This document shows, piece after piece, positions 40,229 through 49,389 of a DNA stretch of 64,000 nucleotides. The stretch is from the NCBI RefSeq assembly GCF_006715635.1, contig NZ_VFNP01000002.1, positions 2,790,001 to 2,854,000 on the forward strand, in the 5' to 3' direction. The DNA comes from Streptomyces sp. SLBN-118. GTDB taxonomy: Bacteria; Actinomycetota; Actinomycetes; Streptomycetales; Streptomycetaceae. The position numbers and the translations under genes are program-made. Numbering within the stretch: the first letter of the stretch is position 1; the number at the start of each line of letters is the position of its first letter. The notes under the pieces are model-generated. The model saw only the letters and a list, made by a program, of their open reading frames with translations. It was not told the origin of the DNA and made no database searches.

Positions 40229-41643
40229 TGTCCGTCGCGCCCATGACCTTTCCGCCCGCCTTCCTGTGGGGCACCGCAACCGCCGCGTACCAGATCGAGG
40301 GCGCGGTGCACGAAGGCGGCCGCACGCCCTCGATCTGGGACACCTTCAGCCATACCGCGGGCAAGGTGGAGGGCGGTGACACCGGGGACACGGCCGTCGA
40401 CCACTTCCACCGCCGCGCCGAGGACGTCGCGCTGATGGCGGGCCTCGGCGTCAACGCCTACCGCTTCTCCGTCTCCTGGCCGCGGGTGCAGCCCACCGGC
40501 CGCGGCCCCGCCGTCCAGCGAGGCCTCGACTTCTACCGCGGCCTCGTCGACGATCTGCTGGAGCGCGGCATCCGTCCCGTGCTCACCCTCTACCACTGGG
40601 ATCTGCCCCAGGAGCTGGAGACGGCGGGCGGCTGGCCCGAGCGGGACACCGCGCACCGCTTCGGCGACTACGCGCGCATCGTCGCCGACGCCCTCGGCGA
40701 CCGCGTGGATATGTGGACCACCCTCAACGAGCCCTGGTGCAGCGCCTTTCTGGGATACGGCTCCGGAGTGCACGCCCCCGGCCGCACCGATCCGGTCGCC
40801 GCCCTGCGGGCCGCCCACCATCTCAACCTCGGCCACGGACTGGCCGCCCAGGCGCTGCGCTCGGCGCTTCCCGCGGGCGCCCAGCTCTCCGTGAGCCTCA
40901 ACCCGAGCGTGGTCAGGGCTGCCGGCCAGAGCCCCCAGGACCTGGACGCGCGCCGCCGGATCGACGCGCTGGCGAACCGGATCTTCGCTGACCCGATGCT
41001 GAAGGGCACGTATCCGGACGATCTCCTCGCGGACACCGCGCGGCTCACCGACTGGTCCTTCGTCCACGGCGACGATCTCGCAGTCATCAAGCACCCCCTG
41101 GACTCGCTCGGACTGAATTACTACGCACCTGCAGTTGTATCGGCTGCCACTGACAATCACGCCGAGCGCAATGACGGCCACGGCGCGAGCGATTACTCCC
41201 CCTGGCCGGGCGCGGACGCGGTCTCCTTCCACCAACCGCCCGGCGACCGCACCGAGATGGGCTGGTCGATCGACCCGACGGGGCTGTACGACCTTCTGCT
41301 GCACTACACCCGCGAGGCCCCCGGCCTGCCCCTGATGATCACCGAGAACGGCGCGGCGTACGTCGACAAGCCCGCCGCCGACGGCTCGGTCCACGACCCC
41401 GACCGCATCCGCTATCTGCACGGCCATCTCCTCGCGGTCGGGCGGGCGATCGCTGACGGCGCTGATGTGCGCGGCTATTTTCTCTGGTCCCTGATCGACA
41501 ACTTCGAGTGGTCGTACGGGTACGGCAAGCGCTTCGGCGCGGTGTACGTGGACTACGAGACGCTGGCCCGTACGCCCAAGTCGAGTGCGTACTGGTACGG
41601 GGAGCTGGCGCGGACGGGGGTGCTGCCGGAGCCTCCGGCGTAA
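40228..41643 (+). CDS. bglC: beta-glucosidase, GH1
   Basis: Cytosolic hydrolysis of imported cellobiose to glucose. It has 471 residues. GH1 signatures: [19 protein letters not shown] at the N-terminus, acid/base Glu168 in TLNEPW, nucleophile Glu373 in ITENGAAY, and [18 protein letters not shown] at the C-terminus. No signal peptide. Last gene of the ceb locus; GGGAG precedes the ATG inside the second CebR-like site. The stop is immediately followed by a 14-nt tandem repeat array. Confidence 0.95.
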   Translation: MSVAPMTFPPAFLWGTATAAYQIEGAVHEGGRTPSIWDTFSHTAGKVEGGDTGDTAVDHFHRRAEDVALMAGLGVNAYRFSVSWPRVQPTGRGPAVQRGLDFYRGLVDDLLERGIRPVLTLYHWDLPQELETAGGWPERDTAHRFGDYARIVADALGDRVDMWTTLNEPWCSAFLGYGSGVHAPGRTDPVAALRAAHHLNLGHGLAAQALRSALPAGAQLSVSLNPSVVRAAGQSPQDLDARRRIDALANRIFADPMLKGTYPDDLLADTARLTDWSFVHGDDLAVIKHPLDSLGLNYYAPAVVSAATDNHAERNDGHGASDYSPWPGADAVSFHQPPGDRTEMGWSIDPTGLYDLLLHYTREAPGLPLMITENGAAYVDKPAADGSVHDPDRIRYLHGHLLAVGRAIADGADVRGYFLWSLIDNFEWSYGYGKRFGAVYVDYETLARTPKSSAYWYGELARTGVLPEPPA

Positions 41644-41711
41644 CTCACGGCCGGGGACTCACGGCAGGGGACTCACGGCAGGGACTCACGGCGGGGGACT
41701 CACCGCCGGAG
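41643..41711. repeat. tandem repeat, five ~14-nt units
   Basis: Units ACTCACGGCCGGGG, ACTCACGGCAGGGG, ACTCACGGCAGGG, ACTCACGGCGGGGG, ACTCACCGCCGGAG. It starts on the last base of the bglC stop and runs into the 3' end of the convergent protease gene, whose last codons and stop are made of repeat units. A likely variable-number locus. Confidence 0.85.
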
Positions 41712-42684
41712 CCTCACGTGCTTCACCGTCGGCGCTTCGCCGCCGGTACGGAGCGCGCTCGATGTCCGCGTCGCTCCTGTCCGCCACGGCGTCGTCGTAC
41801 AGAGCCTGCGCGTCCTTGCCGTACACCGGCGAGTACGTGATCCAGTCGACGTTCTGGTCGTTGCCTCCGCCGTTGTAGCCGCCGGTGTTGCCGATGACCT
41901 TGCCGGTGCGCTTCGCGGGGTCGTAGTCCGTGATCCAGGGGCCGCCGGACACCCCTCCGTGGAAGCCGGCACACGTCATCTGCATCTGCCGGAAGCCGGT
42001 GAGGCGCGAGGTGGTGACATCGCAACGGAGCGCCTGGTGCTTCTTGTTGACGGCTTCGCCGCTGGGATAGCCGATCACGGTGACGTCGTGGCGGTAGCCG
42101 GCGGCCCGGGTGAAGGTGAGGGAGCCGGTGACGTCCTCGGCCCTGCCCCTGTTGTTGGGGGCGAGGCGCACGAAGGCGACGTCCAGGTCGGACACGGCTT
42201 TCTTGCTGTTCTGCTCGTAGCGCGGGTCGACGAAGACCCGCTGTACCTCGAAGATGCCGCTGGGCTGGCCGGCGCCGGGCGCTCCATGGCGGTACTGGGG
42301 GACGAAGATGCTGTGCGTGGCACTCTTGAGGCCGTTGGCGCAGTGACCGGCGGTGAGAACGAGGTCCTTGGTGCTGCTGTGGACGACGCTGCCGGTGCAG
42401 GAGGTCGCCTTTCCGCCCAGCGGTCTGCCGTCGTAGAAGAAGGTGCCGACCATCGGCAGGCCGTCGAAGTACTCCCCCTTCTTGACCCCGTCAGGCGCGG
42501 CCGCCGGCCTGCCGGACGCTCCTTCAGCCGAGTCGACCGGTTCGGCGTCGGCCATGCGCTGCGCCGTCCAGTACCCGTCTCCGTCAGGGGTCGGGCCCGG
42601 GGTCGCGGCATGGCCCGGAGCCGTTGCGAGGGCTACCGCGCAGAGGATGAGCGCGAGAACGGGCAACCGCTGTGAGCGCAACAA
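41686..42684 (-). CDS. secreted trypsin-like serine protease (S1 family)
   Basis: About 332 residues. Signal peptide LLRSQRLPVLALILCAVALATAPGHAA, then a pro-region, then a chymotrypsin-fold domain. Catalytic His is in TAGHC, Asp in SDLDVAFVRL and Ser in GGVSGGPWI. Paired Cys flank the active sites. Likely exported endopeptidase of the streptogrisin-unrelated V8/trypsin-like group. TTG 42684 with GGGAAGGA upstream fits the signal peptide start; a TTG at 42708 is in frame but lacks a ribosome site. The C-terminal SPPP tail is encoded by the tandem repeat and may vary. Confidence 0.85.
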   Translation of the reverse strand: MLRSQRLPVLALILCAVALATAPGHAATPGPTPDGDGYWTAQRMADAEPVDSAEGASGRPAAAPDGVKKGEYFDGLPMVGTFFYDGRPLGGKATSCTGSVVHSSTKDLVLTAGHCANGLKSATHSIFVPQYRHGAPGAGQPSGIFEVQRVFVDPRYEQNSKKAVSDLDVAFVRLAPNNRGRAEDVTGSLTFTRAAGYRHDVTVIGYPSGEAVNKKHQALRCDVTTSRLTGFRQMQMTCAGFHGGVSGGPWITDYDPAKRTGKVIGNTGGYNGGGNDQNVDWITYSPVYGKDAQALYDDAVADRSDADIERAPYRRRSADGEAREAPAVSPPP

Positions 42685-42718
42685 ACTGTCCTTCCCGTGG
42701 ATGATCAATTGCCCGGAC

Positions 42719-43126
42719 TCAGTGAATCAGCTCGAACCAGGTCGCCTTCCCCCTGCCCGGTCCGTGGCTGCAGACACCCCACGCGTCGGCGCCGTACGAG
42801 ATCAGTTGCATGCCCCGACCGCTCTCGTCCTCCTCCGCGGGCGTCCGGCAGGCCGGAACTCCGGGCGCCTCGTCGTGCACGAGAATGCGCAGGCGGTGGG
42901 TGTCGGTCCAGCCTGCGAAGAGGGTCACGGGGGCGGTGCAGCCTTTGAGCACGCAGGCGTTGATCGCATTCGTCACGGCCTCGGAGGTGAGCAGGACCGC
43001 GGTGTCCGTCAGTTCGGTCCGCCGGGTCGCGCCGAGAAGCGTACGAACGGTTTCGCGCGCCGCGCGGACCCACATTGGATCGGGCGGGAAGACCAGCGAG
43101 ACATCGCCGGTCGGGGGATCCTCCAT
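42719..43126 (-). CDS. ATP-binding anti-sigma-factor-like protein (HATPase, RsbW type)
   Basis: 135 residues, one GHKL ATPase domain. N-box region LLTSEAVTNAINAC (Glu and Asn for Mg-ATP), G1-like DEAPGVPACRTP, and G2 ESGRGMQLISYGADAWG. These small kinases in Streptomyces act as anti-sigma factors or regulators in partner switching; no sigma or anti-anti-sigma gene is adjacent. ATG 43126 is used; a longer GTG start upstream is less likely. It lies 34 bp from the protease start on the same strand. Confidence 0.82.
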   Translation of the reverse strand: MEDPPTGDVSLVFPPDPMWVRAARETVRTLLGATRRTELTDTAVLLTSEAVTNAINACVLKGCTAPVTLFAGWTDTHRLRILVHDEAPGVPACRTPAEEDESGRGMQLISYGADAWGVCSHGPGRGKATWFELIH

Positions 43127-43223
43127 GGGGCGCCTCCAGGTGGGGGATGCGGTGCCTGAGACCCTCTGTTGCCCCTGTTGGTACGGAGTCGGGCGAAGAA
43201 TCACTCAATGGCGCAAGAAAGCA

Positions 43224-43263
43224 CGCGCCCCGGCCGGATGGGGGGCGGTCCGGCCGGGGCGCG
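43224..43263 (-). terminator. terminator after the chitinase gene
   Basis: Perfect 15-bp stem, core GCGCCCCGGCCGGA / TCCGGCCGGGGCGC, 10-nt loop, located 32 bp beyond the chitinase stop. Confidence 0.8.
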
Positions 43264-43294
43264 CGGGTGGGGGGCGCCAACGTGCTCGCAGGGG

Positions 43295-44779
43295 TTACTT
43301 GAAGGCGCCGAAGGCCTTCGTGAAGGCCAGCGGCTCCTGGACGATCGAGGAACAGGTCGCGTCCGCGGTCGGCTTCGCGCCGCCCGCGCACTGCTTGTCA
43401 CGCGCCGACGACCACATCGCCAGCCAGCCGATGTCCTTCGACTTCGCGAACTCGACCAGCTGCGTGGCGTCGTCGATCTTGAAGATCTCGGTCGCGACGT
43501 CGTTGACGCCGATCATCGGGGTGACGGCGACGGCCTTCCACGCGGCCGCGTCCGACAGACCGAGCACGCCCTTGATCTGCGCCTGGGTCGCGGTCGCGGC
43601 CTGGATGGCGTACTGGCCCATGTCGCCGCTGTAGGCGGGCCCGTAGTCCATCGCCATGATGTTGACCGCGCTGACCTTCACGCCGTTCTTCTTGGCGTCG
43701 GCGATCAGATCCACGCCGGGCTGGGTCAGTCCCTCGGGCATCACGGGCAGCGTGAAGGAGACGTCCAGGCCCGGGTGGGACTTCTGAAGCTGCGCGATCG
43801 CCTGCGAACGGCGGGAGTTGGCGGCGGTGTCCGGCAGGGCCGCCCCCTCGATGTCGAAGTCGACCTTGGTGAGCTTGTATGTGTCGATGACCTTGCCGTA
43901 CGCCTTGGCGAGTTCGTCGGCGGAGGAGCACCTGAGCCCGAGCTCGGAGCCCGCGGCACCGCCGAAGGAGACGCGGACGTCGCCGCCCTTGGCGCGCAGC
44001 GCGCCTATCTGGGAGGCCACCTTGTCGCTCCCGAGGTCGGTGACGCCGCCCCAGAGGGGTGCGCAGCTGCCGCCGGAGGTGACGAAGGCGAGGTTGAACT
44101 CCTTGACCCCTGTCTTGGTCGCGGTGTCCACCAGGTCGTACGCCGGATAGAGCGAGGTGTCCACGTACGGGGCGAAGCGTGCGCCGGTGCCGCCGCCGGG
44201 TGTCCCGGTCGGTGTCGGCGTGGGCGTGGGCTTGGGGGTCGAGGTCGGGGGCTTGGTGGGAGTGGCGCTCGCCGTCGGCGTGGGCGTCGGCTTGGGCCGC
44301 TCGGTGGGCCGGCCGCTGGGCTGCGGTGTCGCGCCGTCGTCCAGCGAGCACTTGACCTTGTTGATGAGGCAGGAGGTCGGGTCGCCCGCGCTCGCGGTGG
44401 TGCTCGCGGCGGTGACGAAGCCGACGGTGACCGAGGCGCCGGGGGCGAGCTGCTTGTTCCAGCTCGCGGGCTTCACGGTGACGTGCCGGCCGCTGACCGT
44501 GTGCTCGCCGTTCCACAGCGAGCTGATCGTGGTGCCCGTGGGCAGATCGAATTCGAGCGTCCAGTCCGTCTGCGCCGTGCCGGTGGCATTGGTGATGACG
44601 TACTGGCCGGTGTAACCGCCGGTCCAGGAGCTGGTCTTGGTGTACGCGGCGCCGACGGACGCGGCCTGCGCGGTGCCCGTGAGGGCGAATGCCGCGCCGC
44701 CGATCACCGCGGCCGCGACGACGGCGCCGACCGTCTTGGTCCTGACGCTCGCCCTGCGCCGGTGCGTGCTGCTGCCCAT
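43295..44779 (-). CDS. secreted chitinase, CBM2-linker-GH18
   Basis: A 494-residue modular enzyme: signal peptide (VGAVVAAAVIGGAAFALTGTAQA), a cellulose/chitin-binding CBM2 module (residues ~42-145; conserved Trp, Asn and a Cys pair CLINKVKC), a Thr/Pro linker (TPTPTPTGTPGGGTG) and a GH18 catalytic domain with the DxxDxE motif VDFDIEG (~residue 310) and YGPAYSGDMGQYA. It hydrolyses chitin outside the cell, feeding the GlcNAc route that includes the GH20 enzyme and glmS in this window. A DasR-like site lies ~140 bp upstream within the neighbouring kinase gene. Start ATG 44779. Confidence 0.93.
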   Translation of the reverse strand: MGSSTHRRRASVRTKTVGAVVAAAVIGGAAFALTGTAQAASVGAAYTKTSSWTGGYTGQYVITNATGTAQTDWTLEFDLPTGTTISSLWNGEHTVSGRHVTVKPASWNKQLAPGASVTVGFVTAASTTASAGDPTSCLINKVKCSLDDGATPQPSGRPTERPKPTPTPTASATPTKPPTSTPKPTPTPTPTGTPGGGTGARFAPYVDTSLYPAYDLVDTATKTGVKEFNLAFVTSGGSCAPLWGGVTDLGSDKVASQIGALRAKGGDVRVSFGGAAGSELGLRCSSADELAKAYGKVIDTYKLTKVDFDIEGAALPDTAANSRRSQAIAQLQKSHPGLDVSFTLPVMPEGLTQPGVDLIADAKKNGVKVSAVNIMAMDYGPAYSGDMGQYAIQAATATQAQIKGVLGLSDAAAWKAVAVTPMIGVNDVATEIFKIDDATQLVEFAKSKDIGWLAMWSSARDKQCAGGAKPTADATCSSIVQEPLAFTKAFGAFK

Positions 44780-44913
44780 TGCGTGCCTGCCTCTGCGTTA
44801 CGGGGGTGGGGGGTGATGAGGCAGCACGCTAGCGATACGGAAAAGGACAAATGGCCAGTTCTGGGCGGGGGTTGATGTTCTTAAAGCGGCCTTAAGGAAG
44901 GCATGGGAAGCGA

Positions 44914-46319
44914 TTAATGGTAGAGACCAGTTGCCTTGATCCGCTTGCGTCCCCGGACCGGTCCGCGGTGACCGCGGCGGCGCTCGCGGCTCACGCCCTC
45001 GCGCGGGTCGAGGCCGATCCAGATCCGCACCTCGGTGCCGCCGAGCACCGAGCTGCCGATCCGTACGTCCCCGCCCGTCGACTCCGCCACCCGGCGCACG
45101 ATGTCCAGGCCGAGCCCGGTCGAGCCGTCCCTGTGCCCGCTGTTGCCGCGGGCCATGGCCGCCTCCGGGTCGGTGATGCCCGAGCCTGCGTCCGAGACCA
45201 GGACGATGACCGCGTCCTCGCCGTTGTGGAGGTCGACCGAGAAGGCCGTGCCCTCCGGGGTGTGCCGGAAGACATTGCCGAGCAGCGCGTCGAGCGCGGC
45301 GGCCAGTTCGGGGCGGGCGACCGGGATACGTACGGGACGGTCGATGCCCGCGACCCGGACCTTGCGGTCCTCGTCCTCGGCCAGCGCCGACCAGAAGTCC
45401 ATCCGCTCCCGGACGACTTCGGCGGCGTCACAGCCCGCGCCGGGACCGGCCGCCATGGTCTGCGGCTTGGCCTCGCGGGCGGTGCGGATGATCGTGTCGA
45501 CCTCGCGCTCCAGCTGCTCGACGGCGGCCCTGGTCTGGTCGGCTGCGGGGCCTTCGCCGAGCGAGGCGGCGTTGAGACGCAGCACGGTGAGCGGTGTACG
45601 CAGCCGGTGCGAGAGGTCGGCGGCCAGTTCACGCTCGTTGGCGAGCAGCTGGACCACCTGGTCGGCCATGGAGTTGAAGGCGACCGCGGCGAGGCGCAGT
45701 TCGGTCGGGCCCTCCTCGGGTACACGTGCCCCGAGCTTGCCCTCGCCGAGGTCGTGCGCGGCACCCGCGAGCCGCTGTGCGGGCTGCACCATCCGTATGC
45801 CGAGCCGGTCGGCGATCGCGACCGAGCCGACGATCAGCGCCAGACCGACGCCCGCGAGCACCAGCCAGGCGGTGTCGACGCCGTTGGACACCTCTGCGTC
45901 GGGCACGAAGACCTCGACGACGGCGATCTGGCCGGTGCTGATCGCCGTGGGCTGGAGCAGCGCAGAGCCACCGGGAACCTCGGTGATGGACGCGCGGCCG
46001 AGGCGCTGCGTGGTGAGCAAATCCTTCTGGGCCGCCCGGCGCGTGCCGATGTCCACGGGCGGGTTGCCGGGCTCGGGGGAGGCCGGAATGTGCACGGCCA
46101 TCCGCCCGGCCGAACCGGCCTGGGTGGAGAGCACGGCGCGCTCCAGCGGATCGCGTTCGGCGGTGATGGAGAGGGTGGGTCCGATGGCGGCGGCCTGCCG
46201 CTCGGCGTTGGAGAAGGCCCTGTCCCTGGCCATCTCCTTGATGACGATGCCCAGCGGGACGGCGAAGGCGACCACGACCATCACCGTGACGGCGAGGCAG
46301 ACCTTGACCAGTGCCCATC

Positions 46320-46323
<4 letters not shown>
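44914..46323 (-). CDS. two-component sensor histidine kinase
   Basis: A 469-residue membrane kinase. TM1 (VCLAVTVMVVVAFAVPLGIVI) is followed by an extracytoplasmic sensor (~40-150), TM2 (TAWLVLAGVGLALIVGSVAIA) and HAMP (~185-235). The H-box DLSHRLRTPL has His239; N-box LLGNVFRHTPEGT, G1 VSDAGSGI and G2 GSTGLGLDIVRR follow. Its ATG overlaps the response-regulator stop by 4 nt, so the pair is one operon. Signal unknown; the tail is unusually basic (RGHRGPVRGRKRIK). The pair lies next to a chitinase and a secreted protein. Confidence 0.92.
44916..44931. promoter_or_regulatory. DasR-like site in kinase 3' end
   Basis: On the minus strand ACTGGTCTCTACCATT: the first half (ACTGGTCT) equals the dre half-site and the second is partial (13 of 16 overall, consensus from memory). 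It lies 137 bp upstream of the chitinase start. Confidence 0.4.
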
Positions 46324-47021
<698 letters not shown>

Positions 47022-47067
47022 GGGCGGCACCGTACGCCATCCGGAGTACGGGAGTCCCCGTCAGACC

Positions 47068-47099
47068 CTGTCCGGGACAGAAGACCCTGTCCGGGACAG
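47068..47099. promoter_or_regulatory. twin palindromes between response regulator and secreted-protein gene
   Basis: CTGTCCGGGACAG occurs perfectly at 47068-47080 and 47087-47099, centres 19 bp apart, in the divergent intergenic region. It fits a dimer-pair operator. Confidence 0.55.
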
Positions 47100-47120
47100 A
47101 CGTGGGGCGCGTGGTGCAGT

Positions 47121-47666
47121 ATGGCCGGGATGCATCGAGGACTCGTACATGCCATGGCGTGGTCGCTGTCCACCGGAGCCGCAGTCACGCTCTCCTGGTG
47201 GGGCGTCCATACCGTCATGTCCGGTACCGCGTACGACCGTCCGCGCGCGCTGCCCATCAGCGCGGACGCGACTACCACGCAGGGCGCGAAGCCACAGGTG
47301 TCCAGTACACAGCGGCCGGCGAGCGCGACCGCGTCGGAACCGGCCGCGCCGGACAAGAGCCGCAAGCCGTCGGCCACCGCTTCGGCGGGCAAGCCGAGCG
47401 AAACCAAGCCGCCCTACTCGCAGACCCCTTCGCCGCCGACGGCGGGGAACGTGAAGGGCTACACCGTCGACGGTGGCCGGGTCGTCTTCGACCTCCGCAG
47501 GACATGGGCCGAGTTGGTGTCGGCGACTCCGGACGCGGGGTGGCAGATGCAGGTCTGGAAGCAACCGGAGTGGATCCGGGTGACGTTCACCCGGGACGGC
47601 CATGAGAGCTCGGTCTTCTGCACCTGGAACGGCCATCCGCCGATGGTGGAGTTCGACCAGCGTTAG
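47121..47666 (+). CDS. membrane-anchored or secreted protein, unknown
   Basis: 181 residues: one N-terminal hydrophobic helix (AMAWSLSTGAAVTLSWWGVHTVM), a long Ser/Thr/Pro/Ala-rich extracellular linker (residues ~45-110) and a compact C-terminal domain with several Trp (ELVSATPDAGWQMQVWKQ, FCTWNGHPPMVEFDQR). Divergent from the two-component genes and possibly their target. ATG 47121 is used, ATG 47130 possible. Its stop codon lies in the first unit of a heptamer repeat array. Confidence 0.65.
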   Translation: MAGMHRGLVHAMAWSLSTGAAVTLSWWGVHTVMSGTAYDRPRALPISADATTTQGAKPQVSSTQRPASATASEPAAPDKSRKPSATASAGKPSETKPPYSQTPSPPTAGNVKGYTVDGGRVVFDLRRTWAELVSATPDAGWQMQVWKQPEWIRVTFTRDGHESSVFCTWNGHPPMVEFDQR

Positions 47667-47743
47667 GCGTTACGCGTCAGGCGTCAGGCGTCAGGCGTCA
47701 GGCGTCAGGCGTCAGGCGTTACGCGTTACGCGTTACGCGTTAC
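47660..47743. repeat. tandem heptamer array, 12 units
   Basis: Exactly 84 nt: one GCGTTAG, one GCGTTAC, six GCGTCAG and four GCGTTAC. It fills the whole gap between two convergent genes; the stop TAG of the left gene is in unit 1 and the stop of the right gene (TAA, minus strand) is in unit 12. Probably hypervariable. Confidence 0.95.
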
Positions 47744-48618
47744 GGGCGGAAAGCGGCGGGCGGCGGGATCGGTGACGGCTTCGCGCTCGCGTCCGTCACC
47801 GCGGGCGCGCCTCCCGTGAAGTCGGCCAGCGCCCTGCCGTGTTCGACCCGGCCGGCGTGCGGGTCTCCCGCCACGCGGCGGGTCAGTTCCGCGACGGGCA
47901 GCGGGACGTCCGAGGCGAGCAGCACCGCATTGCCGAAGCGGCGCCCGCGCAGCACCGTCGGGTCGGCGGCGAGCGCGAGTTCGGGGAAGACCGCCGCGGC
48001 CGTGGCGACCTGGGCGCGCAGATGCGCCAGCGGCGGCCCGTCGGCCAGGTTCGCGGCGTAGAACCCGCCCGGCGCCAGGACCCTGCGCACCTCGGCCAGG
48101 AATTCCGTACTGGTCAGATGCGCGGGGGTGCGAGCGCCACTGAAGACATCGGCTATCACCAGGTCCGCCCAGCCGTCCGGCACCTTGCCGAGACCGGCGC
48201 GGGCGTCGGTGGACCGGACACGTATTCGCGCGCTCGGATCCAACGGAAGCTGCCGGCGCACCAGTTGGACCAGCGGGGCGTCCAGTTCCACGATCTGCTG
48301 GGTTGAGCGGGAGCGGGTCGCCGCGATGTACCGGGCGAGCGTGAAGGCGCCGCCGCCGAGATGAACGGCCTGGAGGGGGCGGCCGGGCGGGGCGGCGAGG
48401 TCGATGACATGGCCGAGGCGGCGCTGGTACTCGAAGGAGAGATGGACCGGGTCGTCGAGGTCGACATGGGACTGCGGCGCGCCGTCGATGAGCAGCGTCC
48501 AGCCGCGCGGCCGCTCACGGTCGGGTATCAGCTCGGCGAGCCCGCCGTCGACCTTCTCGACGACAGGTTCGGGGCTGCCTGCCCCGCCCGTGCGGCTGCG
48601 GCGCCTGTTTCTTGCCAT
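47740..48618 (-). CDS. spermidine-synthase-fold methyltransferase-like protein
   Basis: 292 residues with a Rossmann SAM-type core: AVHLGGGAFTLARYIA (motif I), IVELDAPLV (acidic residue after beta-2), STDARAGL and LVIADVFSG. It belongs to the spermidine-synthase-like group annotated as fused MFS/spermidine synthase, here without membrane helices. The polyamine-binding Asp of true spermidine synthases is not clearly present, so the substrate is open. ATG 48618. The C-terminal Pro/Ala-rich end runs into the heptamer array. Confidence 0.8.
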   Translation of the reverse strand: MARNRRRSRTGGAGSPEPVVEKVDGGLAELIPDRERPRGWTLLIDGAPQSHVDLDDPVHLSFEYQRRLGHVIDLAAPPGRPLQAVHLGGGAFTLARYIAATRSRSTQQIVELDAPLVQLVRRQLPLDPSARIRVRSTDARAGLGKVPDGWADLVIADVFSGARTPAHLTSTEFLAEVRRVLAPGGFYAANLADGPPLAHLRAQVATAAAVFPELALAADPTVLRGRRFGNAVLLASDVPLPVAELTRRVAGDPHAGRVEHGRALADFTGGAPAVTDASAKPSPIPPPAAFRP

Positions 48619-48652
48619 CAACCCATTATCGGCACAGAGCCGGTGCGAGGGC

Positions 48653-49150
48653 TCAGCGGCAGTTGTCGGCGGCCTCGATCAGCCTGGCCGCCTCGCCGAG
48701 CGCCTCGCGCAGCATCTCAGGGTCGGTGACCGGGTCCGTGCCGTCCGGCGGAAGCAGCCAGCCGGAGCCGGTGACCGGGGGCACCTCGGGGATGCGCAGG
48801 CCGCGTCCCGAGGTCTGCGTACAGGCACTGCCCGGCATGTCCCAGCCGTCGGCGGTGCCCGGAGGCACCAGGAAGCCGAGGGTGTCGCAGCTGCCGTCGT
48901 GAAGTACGGGGCCGACGGCGGGGGCGGCACCGCGGCGCAGGATGTCGACCGCTTCGAGCCCCTGGCGGGCGGGGACGGTCACCAGGTCGCAGGGCTCGGC
49001 GGATCCGGCTGATCCGGTGGGCTCGGCGGCTTCGACGGGCGGCGGGGTGTGGTCCGGTGCGTCGTGAGGTGGTGCGCTGCTGTCCGGGGTGGGTCTGTGG
49101 CGAGCTGTCGTCGCAGTCGTGCCTGAGCCGCCAAGGGCGCCGGTCTCCAT
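48653..49150 (-). CDS. conserved Streptomyces protein, unknown
   Basis: 165 residues. The first ~50 are Pro/Thr/Ser-rich and variable. The rest contains CDLVTVPARQGLEAVDIL, CDTLGFLVPPGTADGWDMPGS and SGWLLPPDG, which I recognise as a block conserved in streptomycetes beside a TPR regulator. Four Cys in the conserved half may bind metal or form disulfides. Start ATG 49150 with GGAGG 5 nt upstream. Divergent from the TPR regulator across 239 bp. No function assigned. Confidence 0.65.
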   Translation of the reverse strand: METGALGGSGTTATTARHRPTPDSSAPPHDAPDHTPPPVEAAEPTGSAGSAEPCDLVTVPARQGLEAVDILRRGAAPAVGPVLHDGSCDTLGFLVPPGTADGWDMPGSACTQTSGRGLRIPEVPPVTGSGWLLPPDGTDPVTDPEMLREALGEAARLIEAADNCR

Positions 49151-49389
49151 GCCGACCTCCGACAAGGGGATCCCCTCCTCGCTCGAGTGGAGACACGTAC
49201 CGCGCCTCCATGTGGTTCAACGCCCTTACGCGTCAAGGGCTACGGCGGCACGCCGCCGCAAAGGATGGCATTTCATGGCAGATCGAGGTGGAGATATCCC
49301 TTTTGTAGCCAAACCGAGCGTGTACGAGCCGTCACAGCAGGTACGTTCTTGCTCCGCCGGAACACGGTGCACCAAGAGAGGGCTCCGCC

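Noticed and set aside
41643..41711. CRISPR-like array
   Set aside because: Units are contiguous ~14-nt tandem repeats with no spacers; the heptamer array at 47660 likewise. No cas genes; the Cas4-like nuclease is not evidence for CRISPR.
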